NCBI GenBank assembly: GCA_019414265.1
Contig: DXMJ01000001.1
Coordinates: 32,864 to 96,863 of the forward strand
Direction of reading: 5' to 3'
Length of the DNA: 64,000 bases
Origin: Collinsella sp.
GTDB lineage: Bacteria > Actinomycetota > Coriobacteriia > Coriobacteriales > Coriobacteriaceae
Part shown: positions 18,609-27,498 of the stretch, piece by piece
Layout of the letters: every line of letters starts with the position of its first letter
How positions within the stretch are numbered: position 1 is the first letter of the stretch
Position numbers and translations under genes: made by a program
Notes under the pieces: generated by a model
The model's input: only the letters and a program-made list of their open reading frames with translations
Databases searched by the model: none
Told to the model about the DNA's origin: nothing

Positions 18609-20639
18609 CTACAGCTCGTTGGCCGCGTGATACGCCGTGCGAATGGCGCTCGCGATGTCGGCGGTGCGCTCGCCCGAGCAGTCGCCCACGCAGGTCACGG
18701 GCACCGTCACGCCGTCCAGGTCAAACGCGTTGGCCTTGGAGCCCACGGCCATCACCACGTAATCGCAAGCGATCTTCACCGGCTCCTCTGCGCCGTCCTC
18801 GGTGGTGTGAACAGTCTCCACGCCCTCGTCGGTAATGGCGGTCAGGCGGGTCTTAACGTGCTGCTCCACGCCGTGCTCGGCAAAGTCGCTCATAATCAGC
18901 GGCAGAATGGTCTCGGACTCGCCCGCGGCAATCTTGTCGAGCATCTCGACAATCGCCACCTCGCAGCCGTGCTGCAGCAGGTACTCGGCAGTCTCGGTGC
19001 CCACCAGGCCGCCGCCGATAACGGCGACGCGGCCGCTGAGCTCCACCTTGCCGGCCAGCACGTCCCAGCTCGAGACGACCTTCTCCGAGTCGGCACCGGA
19101 TACGGGAATGACCACGTCGTGCGCGCCCACGGCCACAATCGCGGCGTCGGCGGCGTTGAGATCCTCGGCCGTAGCGGCATGGTTGAGCTCGACCTTCACG
19201 CCCAGGCCGGGCAGAATCTTCTCGTAGTACTCGACCGAGCGCATGATCTCGTCCTTGCGCGGAGGCGCGGCTGCCAGCACAATCTGGCCGCCCAAGTGAT
19301 CGCTCGCCTCATAGACGGTCACGTCGTAGCCGCGCTTGGCCGCCACGCGCGCGGCCTCCAAGCCGGCAATACCGCCGCCCACCACGGCGACCTTCTTGTC
19401 GCCCTCGCCCGGCTTGATGGCGATGGTCGCCTCGTCGCCGTTCTCGGCATTGAGCACGCACGAGATGTACTTGCGGTTTTGAATCGCGTCGACGCAGCCC
19501 TTGTTGCAATTGAGGCACTCGCGAATGGGCTCACCCGTGGCGGCCTTCAGCGCAATGTCGGGGTCGCACATGAGCGAGCGGCCGTACGCGATGATATCGG
19601 CCGAACCGTCTTCCAGAATCTTCTCGCCGGCCTCGACCGAAACAACACGGCCGACGGTTGCCACCGGCACGGAGACCAGGGCCTTGACGCGCTCGGCCAC
19701 GGGCAGCGTCCAGTTGTAGGGCATGGCGCCCATGGGCGGAATGGTGTCGCCCATGTTGCCGGTATGGTTGGCCTGTGCAACCTGGATCATGTCGATGCCG
19801 GCGCCCTCGAGCAGCTTGGCAAACTCGCAGGCCTCATCGGGCTGCAGGCCGCCCTTGCCGCGCGGCGTGCCGTCGGGGTTCTCCATGATCACGGGGAGCT
19901 TGTACTCCACCATCAGCTGCGGCGCGGCTTCCTTAATGGCGGCGACAACCTCGAGCGCATAGCGAACGCGGTTCTCGAACGAGCCACCGTACTCGTCGGT
20001 GCGCTGGTTGAGGATGGCCGAGCACAGCGAACCCACCAGACGGTCGCCGTGAACCTCGATGGCGTCGATGCCGGCCTGCTGCGCGCGGGCGGCCGAGGCA
20101 GCGATGGCCTCCTTGATCTGGGTGAGCTGCTCTACGCTCGCCTCGTTCACAAAGTGCTGCATGTCGTGGTGCAGCTTGGCGTAGGCCTGCTTGCGGATCT
20201 CGTTGGACTCGGCCATCTTGGCGGCAAAGGTCTCCTCGTCGCCGGCGGCCTTGGCCTCCTGCGCAGCCTTGGCGGCGGCCATGGAACCCATGACCATGCG
20301 GCCGACGCCGGGCACGTCGTACTCGGGGTGGAACAGCTGCAGCGCGACCTTGGCGCCGTGCTTGTGAACGGCGTCGGCCAGCGCCTTAAACGTGGGGATC
20401 TGGGCGTCGGTCGCTAACTTGGGCGTGGGGCTTGCGGTCATAACAGGAGCAACGTCGCCGATGACGATGTAGCTCACGCCGCCACGGGCCAGGCGCTCGT
20501 AAAAAGCCAGGCTGCGCTCGCCAATGGAACCGTCGCGCTCCTCGTAGCCGGTGGTCAGCGGCGGGAACATAATGCGGTTTTTAAGCTCAAGGGGGCCAAC
20601 CGTAATGGGCTGGAGCAGTTTGGATGCGGGTGCGGTCAT
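18609..20639 (-). CDS. Old Yellow Enzyme-type NAD(P)H-dependent flavin/Fe-S reductase
   Basis: A 676-residue protein of the 2,4-dienoyl-CoA reductase/BaiCD/enoate reductase type. Residues 8-370 form the FMN-binding TIM barrel (LKNRIMFPPLTTGYEER, RTDEYGGSFENR). Cysteines for a [4Fe-4S] cluster lie in CLNCNKGC and ISCVLN. Two dinucleotide-binding motifs follow, VVGGGIAGLEAA and VIGGGLVGTETA. The usual barrel motif HGAHGYL is replaced by VHGDRLVG, so the second active-site His is missing. ATG 20639 is preferred over 20645 because AGAGGA is then six bases upstream. Such enzymes reduce activated C=C bonds; the substrate is unknown. Confidence 0.88.
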   Translation of the reverse strand: MTAPASKLLQPITVGPLELKNRIMFPPLTTGYEERDGSIGERSLAFYERLARGGVSYIVIGDVAPVMTASPTPKLATDAQIPTFKALADAVHKHGAKVALQLFHPEYDVPGVGRMVMGSMAAAKAAQEAKAAGDEETFAAKMAESNEIRKQAYAKLHHDMQHFVNEASVEQLTQIKEAIAASAARAQQAGIDAIEVHGDRLVGSLCSAILNQRTDEYGGSFENRVRYALEVVAAIKEAAPQLMVEYKLPVIMENPDGTPRGKGGLQPDEACEFAKLLEGAGIDMIQVAQANHTGNMGDTIPPMGAMPYNWTLPVAERVKALVSVPVATVGRVVSVEAGEKILEDGSADIIAYGRSLMCDPDIALKAATGEPIRECLNCNKGCVDAIQNRKYISCVLNAENGDEATIAIKPGEGDKKVAVVGGGIAGLEAARVAAKRGYDVTVYEASDHLGGQIVLAAAPPRKDEIMRSVEYYEKILPGLGVKVELNHAATAEDLNAADAAIVAVGAHDVVIPVSGADSEKVVSSWDVLAGKVELSGRVAVIGGGLVGTETAEYLLQHGCEVAIVEMLDKIAAGESETILPLIMSDFAEHGVEQHVKTRLTAITDEGVETVHTTEDGAEEPVKIACDYVVMAVGSKANAFDLDGVTVPVTCVGDCSGERTADIASAIRTAYHAANEL

Positions 20640-20775
20640 GGACATTCCTCTCTTGTAGGCGCGGCGGCGATGTTGCCGCGTAGTTGTTTAGAGGATATGG
20701 CATGGGAGCACAGTGGCGCAACGGAAATCGGCAGACAGCAGGTAGCGGCAGGTGGATGGGGCGGGGCGGCCCGTC

Positions 20776-21159
20776 GGTTTGTCTCGATCTGTAACAGTTA
20801 GGCCCACTTTTGGCCTCCACCTGTTACAGATCGAGACAAACCAAAACCGTCCCGGCGGAAAATCTCAATCTGTAACAATTACAGACCAAAACCAACCCTA
20901 ACTGTTACAGATCGAGACAAACCAATCCCGTCTGCCGAAAGATCTAGATCTGTAACAGTTACTCGGCAAAATGGGCCCCAGATGTTACAAATCGAGACAA
21001 ACGGGACCCACCTGCAAGATAATCTCAATCTGTAACAACAACTCGGCAAAATCCGTCCCTCGTGTTACAGATTTAGACAAACGGAGACCGTCCTGCCGAA
21101 AGATCTCAATCTGTAACACCTAGCCGCCCAAATCGGGTCCACCTGTTACAGATCGAGAT
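20776..21159. repeat. Array 1: five palindromic units with 25-nt loops
   Basis: Five 57-bp units start at 20781, 20862, 20942, 21022 and 21103 (period 80-81 bp). Each is a 16-nt left arm (typically ATCTCAATCTGTAACA), exactly 25 nt of variable loop, and a 16-nt right arm (typically TGTTACAGATCGAGAC). In the first unit the arms pair over 21 perfect bases. Between units lie 23-24 nt that begin AAAC and often contain CCGTC and TGCCGAAAG. The same unit recurs at 47728-47945. Confidence 0.9.
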
Positions 21160-21671
21160 TATGTTTGAGAGGCTGAGAGCAGAGGCCCGAGCGAAAAAGC
21201 GGACAGGCCGACGGCATCGCCCCGCCGTCATATCGAGGGCCACAGCAACCCGAGCGCGTGTCAACCCCGCAATTCCGGACATTTCATCCCTTTTCCGGCT
21301 GCCCCTCCTCCTTTCATCCAGGATGCCCGGACGGCAAGAGTCGGAACGTCTCCTCAATATCCAAACTTCACGCAAGCCCAATGCGAATAGAGACGGACCT
21401 GGCAAATCAAGACACGGCTAGCCGTTCGCACCCAAAGCCGTTTGCCTAAAAATGTATACCGCTGGCCGAAATGGAAAGATGGTAACAGCGAAAAAGACTA
21501 GCCGAGCTCGTTTTAAGCACCGTTTGTTCCGTCCCACATGTTTTGTGAACACTCTAACTATCATGAAGCCAGTAAACAGAGGTAGACATCAACATCCAAC
21601 GCCGGCAAGTATGCGAGTGTCGTCTCTGCCTAAGGGGCAAGCCCCCGAGATTAGTTAGGAGAGGGGAAGAG
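21160..21671. other. Leader region of the PTS operon, no supported gene
   Basis: Short frames here on both strands lack ribosome sites and have basic, low-complexity products, so none is called. The region ends with GGAGAGGGGAAGAG before the PTS start codon. An operator for the neighbouring RpiR-type regulator may lie here, but no clear inverted repeat stands out. Confidence 0.4.
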
Positions 21672-23234
21672 ATGGATAAAGTCAAAACGGCCTTCCAGAA
21701 CTTTGGCCGCGTTATCGTCGACCCTATTTTGTACCTTTCGGTGACGGGCATCATTTTGGCCATCGCCACGGTATGCTCGCTCGGCAGCGGAGTTGTCGCA
21801 GATCTGGGCACGCTGCTCTCCGCGGCAACCAACTCCGCGGTGATCGGCAACCTGCCGGTGATTTTCGCAGTCGGCCTTACGGCAGGCTTCGCAAAGAAGC
21901 AAAAATCCAACGCGGCAGTGTTTGGACTTATTAGTTACCTCATGTTCCTGTATGTCAACAACGCCTACCTGACGCTCACCGATCAGCTGGCAAAAGCTGG
22001 CGCGATGGGTCTGTATGGCACTGGCCAGGCAACGGTACTGGGTCTTCAAGTTACCGATGTCAACGTCTTCGGCGGCGTACTCATCGGATGCTTCTGCGGT
22101 TGGCTCTATAACAAACTGATCGACGTAAAGGTATCGGAGTATATCCGGATTTACGGCGGACCCCGCCTGGCCCTTCTGGCGATGGTTCCGCTGAGCATTG
22201 TCTTCGGCATCGGAGCGACTATCGTGTGGCCCCCTATCGCCAACGCCATCAGCAACGCTTCTTCATTCATCGCAGCCTCGGGTGGTCTGGGCGTTTTCAT
22301 TTACGGCTTCCTGAACCGCGTCCTCGTACCTCTCGGCATGCACCACTTTATGTGGATGCCGTTTGACTACTCCGCGATTGGCGGCACGGCGGTCGTCGCC
22401 GGCCAGAGTGTTTCCGGCGCAGCAAACATCTTCTATGCCGAGCTTCCCCATATCGCCGACGGATCCCTCACCACAGTCGACCCCTCTGTCCGCTTTGCCA
22501 TGTTCGGCTTTGGCAAGGAATTCGTAACCCTCGGCACTGTGCTCGCAATGATTGCGACTTCCCGTCCGGAGAATCGAAAAGCTGTCGCAGCCATGCTGGT
22601 GCCCATTTACATCACCGCCATGCTCTCCGGCATCACTGAGCCGCTCGACTTCATGATCCTGTTCGCGTCTCCGATTCTCTGGGTTGCCTACAGCCTGTTC
22701 TACGGACTGGGCGAGATGCTCCTGTTTGTCCTGGGAGTCCGCTTGCTTAACATGTACGGTGGCATCGAGCTGCTCACGCTCGGCCTGCCTTTGCCAATGG
22801 GCGTCACCAAGTTCCCGATTTACATCGTCTTGGGCATCGTGTTTGCCGCCGTTTCGTTCATCGTTCTGGCGATGGTGATCAAGAAACTCAACCTCATGAC
22901 GCCCGGCCGTTCCGCAGAGTGGTCTGCAGAGGTCTCCGGAGACAACAATGCTCTCGAGTCCTCCGGAACTCCGGAAGTCGACGCAAAACAGCAGGAGATG
23001 GTGCAGAACATCATCAACGGCCTTGGCGGCAAGGACAATATCAACACCATGGGCTGCTGCATGACTCGTCTCCGTGTCGAAGTCAAAGATCCCAACAAGG
23101 TCAACGAAGAGACCATCAAGAAGGCTATCGACAAGGGCCTGTTTAAGAACGGCACCAATGTCCAGATTATCGTGGGAACCAACGTGCACTCCGTCTACGA
23201 CCTGCTGCGTCCCATCCTTAATCTGGAAGATTAA
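21672..23234 (+). CDS. PTS EIICB permease, alpha-glucoside/glucose superfamily
   Basis: A 520-residue sugar permease. The EIIC part (1 to about 405) has eight to ten hydrophobic segments and the HHFMWMPFDYSAIGG and GITEPLDFMILFASP signatures of the glucose/maltose/glucoside group. A hydrophilic linker leads to an EIIB domain (about 430-520) with its phospho-accepting cysteine in NTMGCCMTRLRVEV. No EIIA is fused, so it must borrow a phosphoryl donor from elsewhere. The nearby GH4 6-phospho-alpha-glucosidase indicates import of an alpha-glucoside such as maltose or a relative. Confidence 0.92.
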   Translation: MDKVKTAFQNFGRVIVDPILYLSVTGIILAIATVCSLGSGVVADLGTLLSAATNSAVIGNLPVIFAVGLTAGFAKKQKSNAAVFGLISYLMFLYVNNAYLTLTDQLAKAGAMGLYGTGQATVLGLQVTDVNVFGGVLIGCFCGWLYNKLIDVKVSEYIRIYGGPRLALLAMVPLSIVFGIGATIVWPPIANAISNASSFIAASGGLGVFIYGFLNRVLVPLGMHHFMWMPFDYSAIGGTAVVAGQSVSGAANIFYAELPHIADGSLTTVDPSVRFAMFGFGKEFVTLGTVLAMIATSRPENRKAVAAMLVPIYITAMLSGITEPLDFMILFASPILWVAYSLFYGLGEMLLFVLGVRLLNMYGGIELLTLGLPLPMGVTKFPIYIVLGIVFAAVSFIVLAMVIKKLNLMTPGRSAEWSAEVSGDNNALESSGTPEVDAKQQEMVQNIINGLGGKDNINTMGCCMTRLRVEVKDPNKVNEETIKKAIDKGLFKNGTNVQIIVGTNVHSVYDLLRPILNLED

Positions 23235-23243
23235 CAGTCGCTT

Positions 23244-23270
23244 AAGCGATAAGCGATAAGCGATAAGCGA
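23244..23270 (+). repeat. Tandem 7-bp repeat (AAGCGAT) between PTS and small membrane gene
   Basis: Nearly four uninterrupted copies of AAGCGAT run from 23244 to 23270, ending in the GAGGGG that serves as ribosome site for the gene at 23280. Confidence 0.85.
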
Positions 23271-23279
23271 GGGGACCTC

Positions 23280-23549
23280 ATGTTGACCAAAACGTTTCAT
23301 TCAATCCAAGGCATGTTCGAACGCCTGCTCAACATGTACAAAGAAAAGTCGACAAGGGGTCTTCTCGTACTTATGGCTGCATTCGCATGTGGTTTTATCT
23401 GGCCGCTCCTGGGTCTACTCGCTGCGGTTTGGACCCGGCGTTCAGGAAGGCACGCGGACGCAGGCAGCATTGCAGGCATGGCGGCGGTCATCAACATCGC
23501 CACCTACTTCGTGCAGATAGTAACCAAGATTGTCTGCAGCTCAATTTGA
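23280..23549 (+). CDS. Small membrane protein of unknown function
   Basis: An 89-residue protein with a basic N-terminus (through about residue 25), one hydrophobic segment (about 28-48, LLVLMAAFACGFIWPLLGLL), a basic loop (TRRSGRH) and a second hydrophobic segment (about 62-86). I do not recognise the family. GAGGGG stands seven bases before the ATG. It lies between the PTS permease and GH4 hydrolase genes in the same direction with short gaps, so it is probably cotranscribed with them. Confidence 0.6.
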   Translation: MLTKTFHSIQGMFERLLNMYKEKSTRGLLVLMAAFACGFIWPLLGLLAAVWTRRSGRHADAGSIAGMAAVINIATYFVQIVTKIVCSSI

Positions 23550-23568
23550 TTTGAAAGGCATGAACAAC

Positions 23569-24897
23569 ATGAACGGATACAAGATTGTCATCTGCGGCGG
23601 CGGCAGCACCTATACCGCTGGCATCGTCAAAGACCTGATCGACCAAAAGGATGAATTAGGAATACGCGAGCTTTGGCTCTATGACATCGACGAGGAGCGC
23701 CAAGACACAGTCGCCGTGGTGGTTAAAGCGGTTATCGATGACCTTGCTCCCGAGATCCCCTTGCATGTAACCGTCGACCCCAAAGAGGCGTTTACAGATG
23801 CGAACTTTGTTATGGCGCAGATGCGCGTGGGCGGGCTCAAGATGCGTATCCAGGATGAGCAGATCAGCCTGCGCCATGGCGTAGTCGGCCAAGAGACTTG
23901 CGGAGCAGGTGGCATGGCCTATGGCATGAGGACCATCTTCCCCATGTGCGAGCTTGTCGATTTCTGCGAGGAGTACGCCTGCAAGGACTACTGGATCGTC
24001 AACTACTCCAACCCCGCTGCCATCGTAGCCAAGGCGATGCACAAGCTGCGTCCAAACGCTCGCATTCTCGACATCTGCGATATGCCGGTAGAGATTGAAG
24101 CCCGCATGGCGGAGATTTTGGGCTGCGAACTCGACGACATTGAAGTCGACTACTTTGGCCTCAATCACTTTGGGTGGTATACCAGCGTACGCTGCAAGGG
24201 CGTCGACGTTACGGACAAGCTCAAAGAGCACGTGCGTAAGTACGGTTACATTTCCGAGGCAAGTCTCAATGACGCCTTGGTAAAAGACCCAGATTGGGCC
24301 CACACCTTCAAGAATGCGGCAACGATTTCTACGCTATTCCAGGATTACCTCCCCAACACCTATTACCAGTATTACCTGTTGCCCGATGCCTGCGTGGAGT
24401 ACATGGACATCAATAACACGCGTGGCATGCAGGTCGTAAACGGCCGCGAAAAGCGTATCTTCGACGCATCTGCGGCGCTTAAGCGCGGTGAAAAGGTCGA
24501 TCTCACGCAGTTCTACGTAGGCGTCCACGGCAGGTTCATTGTCGATGTCGTCAAGTCCCTGGCGAAGGATTTGCGCCATCGCCAGCTGGTGATTGTGCCC
24601 AATAATGGCGCAATCGAGAATCTCTCGGACGACGCGACCGTCGAGATTCCGGCGTACATCACCGATCGAGGAGCCGAACCGATCCGCGTCGGGAAGATTC
24701 CCCGCTTCTACAAGGGCCTTATCGAGCAGCAGGATGCCTGCGAGGGCCTTGTGGTCGAGGCCGTTATCGAGGGCTCCTACCAGAAGGCACTCGAGGCCTT
24801 CACCCTCAATCGCACGATTCCCTCAGCGCGCGTGGCTAAGGAAGTCTTGGACGACATGATCGAGGCGAACAAGGGCTATTGGCCTGAGCTGAAGTAG
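23569..24897 (+). CDS. GH4 6-phospho-alpha-glucosidase
   Basis: A 442-residue NAD- and metal-dependent glycosidase of family GH4. The NAD fold is VICGGGSTYTAGI. The ICDMP motif is the CDMP signature linked to 6-phospho-alpha-glucosidases (GlvA/AglA), as opposed to the CN-x-P of beta-specific members. NHFGWY lies in the active site. Length fits GlvA (about 440). The ATG at 23569 has GAAAGG ten bases upstream; an ATG at 23560 is too close to that site. It should hydrolyse the phosphorylated alpha-glucoside delivered by the PTS, yielding glucose 6-phosphate. Confidence 0.92.
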   Translation: MNGYKIVICGGGSTYTAGIVKDLIDQKDELGIRELWLYDIDEERQDTVAVVVKAVIDDLAPEIPLHVTVDPKEAFTDANFVMAQMRVGGLKMRIQDEQISLRHGVVGQETCGAGGMAYGMRTIFPMCELVDFCEEYACKDYWIVNYSNPAAIVAKAMHKLRPNARILDICDMPVEIEARMAEILGCELDDIEVDYFGLNHFGWYTSVRCKGVDVTDKLKEHVRKYGYISEASLNDALVKDPDWAHTFKNAATISTLFQDYLPNTYYQYYLLPDACVEYMDINNTRGMQVVNGREKRIFDASAALKRGEKVDLTQFYVGVHGRFIVDVVKSLAKDLRHRQLVIVPNNGAIENLSDDATVEIPAYITDRGAEPIRVGKIPRFYKGLIEQQDACEGLVVEAVIEGSYQKALEAFTLNRTIPSARVAKEVLDDMIEANKGYWPELK

Positions 24898-24921
24898 AGA
24901 AGCCATCCAGATAGCACAAGC

Positions 24922-24966
24922 ACAAAAGGTGGCCTCAAGGCAAAATGCTTTGGGGTCACCTTTTGT
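24922..24966. terminator. Bidirectional terminator between GH4 and RpiR genes
   Basis: ACAAAAGGTGGCCTCAA pairs with TTGGGGTCACCTTTTGT around GGCAAAATGC. A- and T-runs on the two sides let it serve both convergent genes. Confidence 0.8.
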
Positions 24967-24970
24967 ATGA

Positions 24971-25828
24971 CTAAATCTCCGCAAAACTCGTAAAGATGAA
25001 CGAATCGGCCTCGTGTTTTACACGATAGTTCTCTTGATAATCCTGATTGAATATAAGCGAATAAATAACCTGAAGCGTATACGTGAGCGAGATCATGGAA
25101 GAGTAATTGGCAACCTTTCCAATCACGCGCTCTGATTTTGGAATGAGCAAGACAGTGTCGCATTGCCTGGCGAGCGCCGAATCAGAAAACGCCGTGATTA
25201 AACACGGCTTGATTCCGCGCTCGGAAAGAGCGGCGGCGTATTTGGAATAATCATAGTGAATGCCGCTGTAGCTTAGGAATAAAAACAGGTCGCCGGGCCT
25301 ACCGTTCTTAACGTGCAGCGTCTGCAGGCCCCCGTCGTCTGCCATGGTGACATGACGATCGAGCTTGAGAAGATTGTTGCGAAAGATACATCCCGCCAGA
25401 TAGCTTTCCCCTTTAGCAAAGATGTAAATTCGCGGGGCGCTAAGAACTGCCTTGGCGATTATGCTCAATTTGGCGCTATCGAGCTCGATTTTCGTTTGAT
25501 CTATGACGCCCTTCAAGAGATTTGCAAGGTTGCCCTCGATGGCCTCAATTGAATCGGTACTGCCAAAAGGACGATTGTGATCGACAGTGGCAGCCAGAAG
25601 ATAGTCTCCGCTTATCTCCTGGATGAGCTGCATGATCAACTCTCGATAGCCGCTTAGGCCCAATTTCTTACAAAAGCGGATGATAGTCGCGTTCGAAGTG
25701 TAAGTCTCCTGTGCGAGCTTTGCCATAGTGAGGGTCTTAAGGTCGCCGGTATGATTGAGCAGATAGGTAGCAATGGCTCGGTCGGTTTCATTAAAAGACG
25801 CGCTGTTACGCAGGCTGTCAAGAATCAT
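24971..25828 (-). CDS. MurR/RpiR family transcriptional regulator
   Basis: A 285-residue regulator. Residues 1-75 form the RpiR helix-turn-helix (LTMAKLAQETYTSNATIIRFCKK). Residues about 110-250 form a SIS sugar-phosphate-binding domain (FAKGESYLAG, LFLFLSYSGIHYD). It is convergent with the PTS/GH4 operon and most likely senses a phosphorylated sugar from that pathway. The start ATG lacks a strong ribosome site, but the HTH begins right after it. Confidence 0.9.
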   Translation of the reverse strand: MILDSLRNSASFNETDRAIATYLLNHTGDLKTLTMAKLAQETYTSNATIIRFCKKLGLSGYRELIMQLIQEISGDYLLAATVDHNRPFGSTDSIEAIEGNLANLLKGVIDQTKIELDSAKLSIIAKAVLSAPRIYIFAKGESYLAGCIFRNNLLKLDRHVTMADDGGLQTLHVKNGRPGDLFLFLSYSGIHYDYSKYAAALSERGIKPCLITAFSDSALARQCDTVLLIPKSERVIGKVANYSSMISLTYTLQVIYSLIFNQDYQENYRVKHEADSFIFTSFAEI

Positions 25829-26376
25829 GGTCGCTCCGATCGCTTTAGTTTGCCACTTAATTATGTCATTATCAAAACGACGGGCAGCTCTTCATGCGCT
25901 GACTTACGCCCTGCAATCTCTCTTCTGATATTCCGCATGCTTCGGCAACATTAATTGGGAGGAGCGTGTCACTCAGTTCCTAGAGAACAAATGCGAAGAG
26001 GTTCGATTGCCTGAGTTCACTGCCCGCCTTGAGGCAAAGAGACGGCCCCGGCCAAGCTCCATGCGGATTTGAGGCAGCATGGTGCTTGTCTGTCGGCATC
26101 CTACAACCTGTAATCCATACTCCCCCGTTTCTGTGCTGAGAAGAATAGGCGGGGTTCCAAGGGGACACGTCCCTTTGGCGCGCAGGGGTCCGGGGATGGC
26201 GCGGTCCATCCCCGCCACTATTATTAAGCTAAGGACCGCCGAAACTCCTCCCAATTGGAGTTTATCGGTCGATAAGTCAAGCCGACCGGCCCGCGATTAT
26301 CAATGGTTTATTTGCTTCACATAATAAATTGACTCAGGATTCACCCGCAATTCACCCGCAAAGTAAACCGATAAAG
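25829..26376. other. Intergenic region with short palindromes, no supported gene
   Basis: No frame here is convincing. It holds the palindrome CCAAGGGGACACGTCCCTTTGG split across 26157-26178 (CCAAGGGGACA and its mate), which belongs to the GGGGAC hairpin class. A tandem 11-bp repeat (ATTCACCCGCA twice) occupies 26339-26360, next to the tRNA terminator. The position beside a tRNA 3' end would suit an old integration scar, but no integrase or second att site is seen. Confidence 0.35.
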
Positions 26377-26408
26377 AAAAAGCTCGGAAGCAATTTTGCT
26401 TCCGAGCT
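26377..26408 (-). terminator. Terminator of the initiator tRNA gene
   Basis: On the minus strand AGCTCGGAAGCA pairs perfectly with TGCTTCCGAGCT and is followed by TTTTTC. It begins nine bases past the tRNA CCA end. Confidence 0.85.
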
Positions 26409-26417
26409 GCAAGTTCT

Positions 26418-26494
26418 TGGTCGCGGGGGCAGGATTTGAACCTACGACCTCCGGGTTATGAGCCCGGCGAGCTACCAGACTGCTCCACCCCGCA
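26418..26494 (-). tRNA. Initiator tRNA-fMet (CAT)
   Basis: A 77-nt tRNA with anticodon CAT in the loop CTCATAA and an encoded 3' CCA. Initiator identity is shown by three consecutive G-C pairs at the base of the anticodon stem (GGG/CCC) and an A11-T24 pair in the D stem. The first acceptor pair reads U1-G72, a wobble instead of the usual C1-A72 mismatch, which keeps that end weak. Confidence 0.9.
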
Positions 26495-26690
26495 ATGTCT
26501 GGGCGCCTCATGTGCGCAAGAAAGAATATTACGCGGGAGTTCGGTAAACGGCAAGGAAAATCTCGTAGAGCATAATTCCTTCATATTTAAACCCCTCAGC
26601 CCCTATCACCGTAAACGAATTGCAGCCGAGCGCCGTCGACGGCACGTATACAATGGTGCGCGTCCTTTTATGCCAACACCGGGAGTAGAC

Positions 26691-27464
26691 ATGCTGCTCG
26701 CTATCGATATGGGAAATACGCAGACGGCCATGGGCCTGTTTGACGGAGACGAGCTGGTGCAGTCGTGGCGTATGCCCACCGACCGCTCCTATACCGCCGA
26801 CGAGATCCACGTGCGCCTGATGGGTTTCTTTAAGATGTACGGCCTCTCGCTCGATACGGTTGACGCGATCGCCTTTGCGGGCGTGGTGCCGCAACTCTCG
26901 CGCGAATGGCACGCCGTGGCCAACCGCATCGCGGCAGACGCCATCGTCATCGGGCCGCAGACGGCCGCCGTGACCAAGCTGCGCGCGGCGCGCCCCCAGG
27001 CCGTGGGCGCCGACCGCGTAGCCAACGCCGTTGCGGCCGAGACTTTCTACGGCGCGCCGGCAATCGTGGTGGACTTTGGCACCGCGACCAATATCGACGT
27101 CATCGATGAGGACGGTTATTACATTGGCGGGGCGATTGCGCCGGGCATCCGCATCTCCATGGACGCGCTTGCCGCCCGTGCCGCCAAGCTCGCCAGCGTG
27201 CCGCTCGAGGCGCCCGAGCACGCCATCGGTCGCGACACCGAAGAGTGCATCAAGGTCGGCGCCGTGATGGGCGCCGCCGCCATGGCCGAGGGCCTGGTCA
27301 CGCGCATGAAGCGCGAGCTGGGCCGCGAGGACGCCACCGTTATCGCCACGGGCGGTCTCGCCGGCATTGTCGCCGATTCGACCGATGCCTTCGACGTGGT
27401 CGACGGGCAACTCACCATCAAGGGCATCTGCGAAATCTACCGCCGCATGCAGGAGCTGGGATAG
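26691..27464 (+). CDS. coaX: Type III pantothenate kinase
   Basis: A 257-residue kinase for the first step of coenzyme A synthesis. Motifs of the ASKHA fold are present: LLAIDMGNTQTAMGLF (phosphate 1), GADRVANAVAAE, VVDFGTATNIDVID and GGAIAPGI. Length matches CoaX. The ATG at 26691 has GGGAG five bases upstream; earlier in-frame starts would run through the antisense of the tRNA and are not credible. Type III enzymes are insensitive to CoA feedback. Confidence 0.94.
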   Translation: MLLAIDMGNTQTAMGLFDGDELVQSWRMPTDRSYTADEIHVRLMGFFKMYGLSLDTVDAIAFAGVVPQLSREWHAVANRIAADAIVIGPQTAAVTKLRAARPQAVGADRVANAVAAETFYGAPAIVVDFGTATNIDVIDEDGYYIGGAIAPGIRISMDALAARAAKLASVPLEAPEHAIGRDTEECIKVGAVMGAAAMAEGLVTRMKRELGREDATVIATGGLAGIVADSTDAFDVVDGQLTIKGICEIYRRMQELG

Positions 27465-27498
27465 AGTAAACGCCAGGTCGCAGCAACCAGCCGCCAAT

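Noticed and set aside
20776..21159. CRISPR array
   Set aside because: Spacing is regular and loops vary, but repeats alternate in orientation, are only 16 nt, spacers are only 23-25 nt with shared bases, and no cas genes are present.
21161..21421. Small plus-strand ORF after array 1
   Set aside because: No ribosome site, very basic low-complexity product, overlaps another equally poor frame on the other strand.
26330..26494. Prophage or ICE attachment site at the initiator tRNA
   Set aside because: Only a short tandem repeat lies beside the tRNA; no integrase, no second copy of the tRNA 3' end, and the tRNA terminator is intact.
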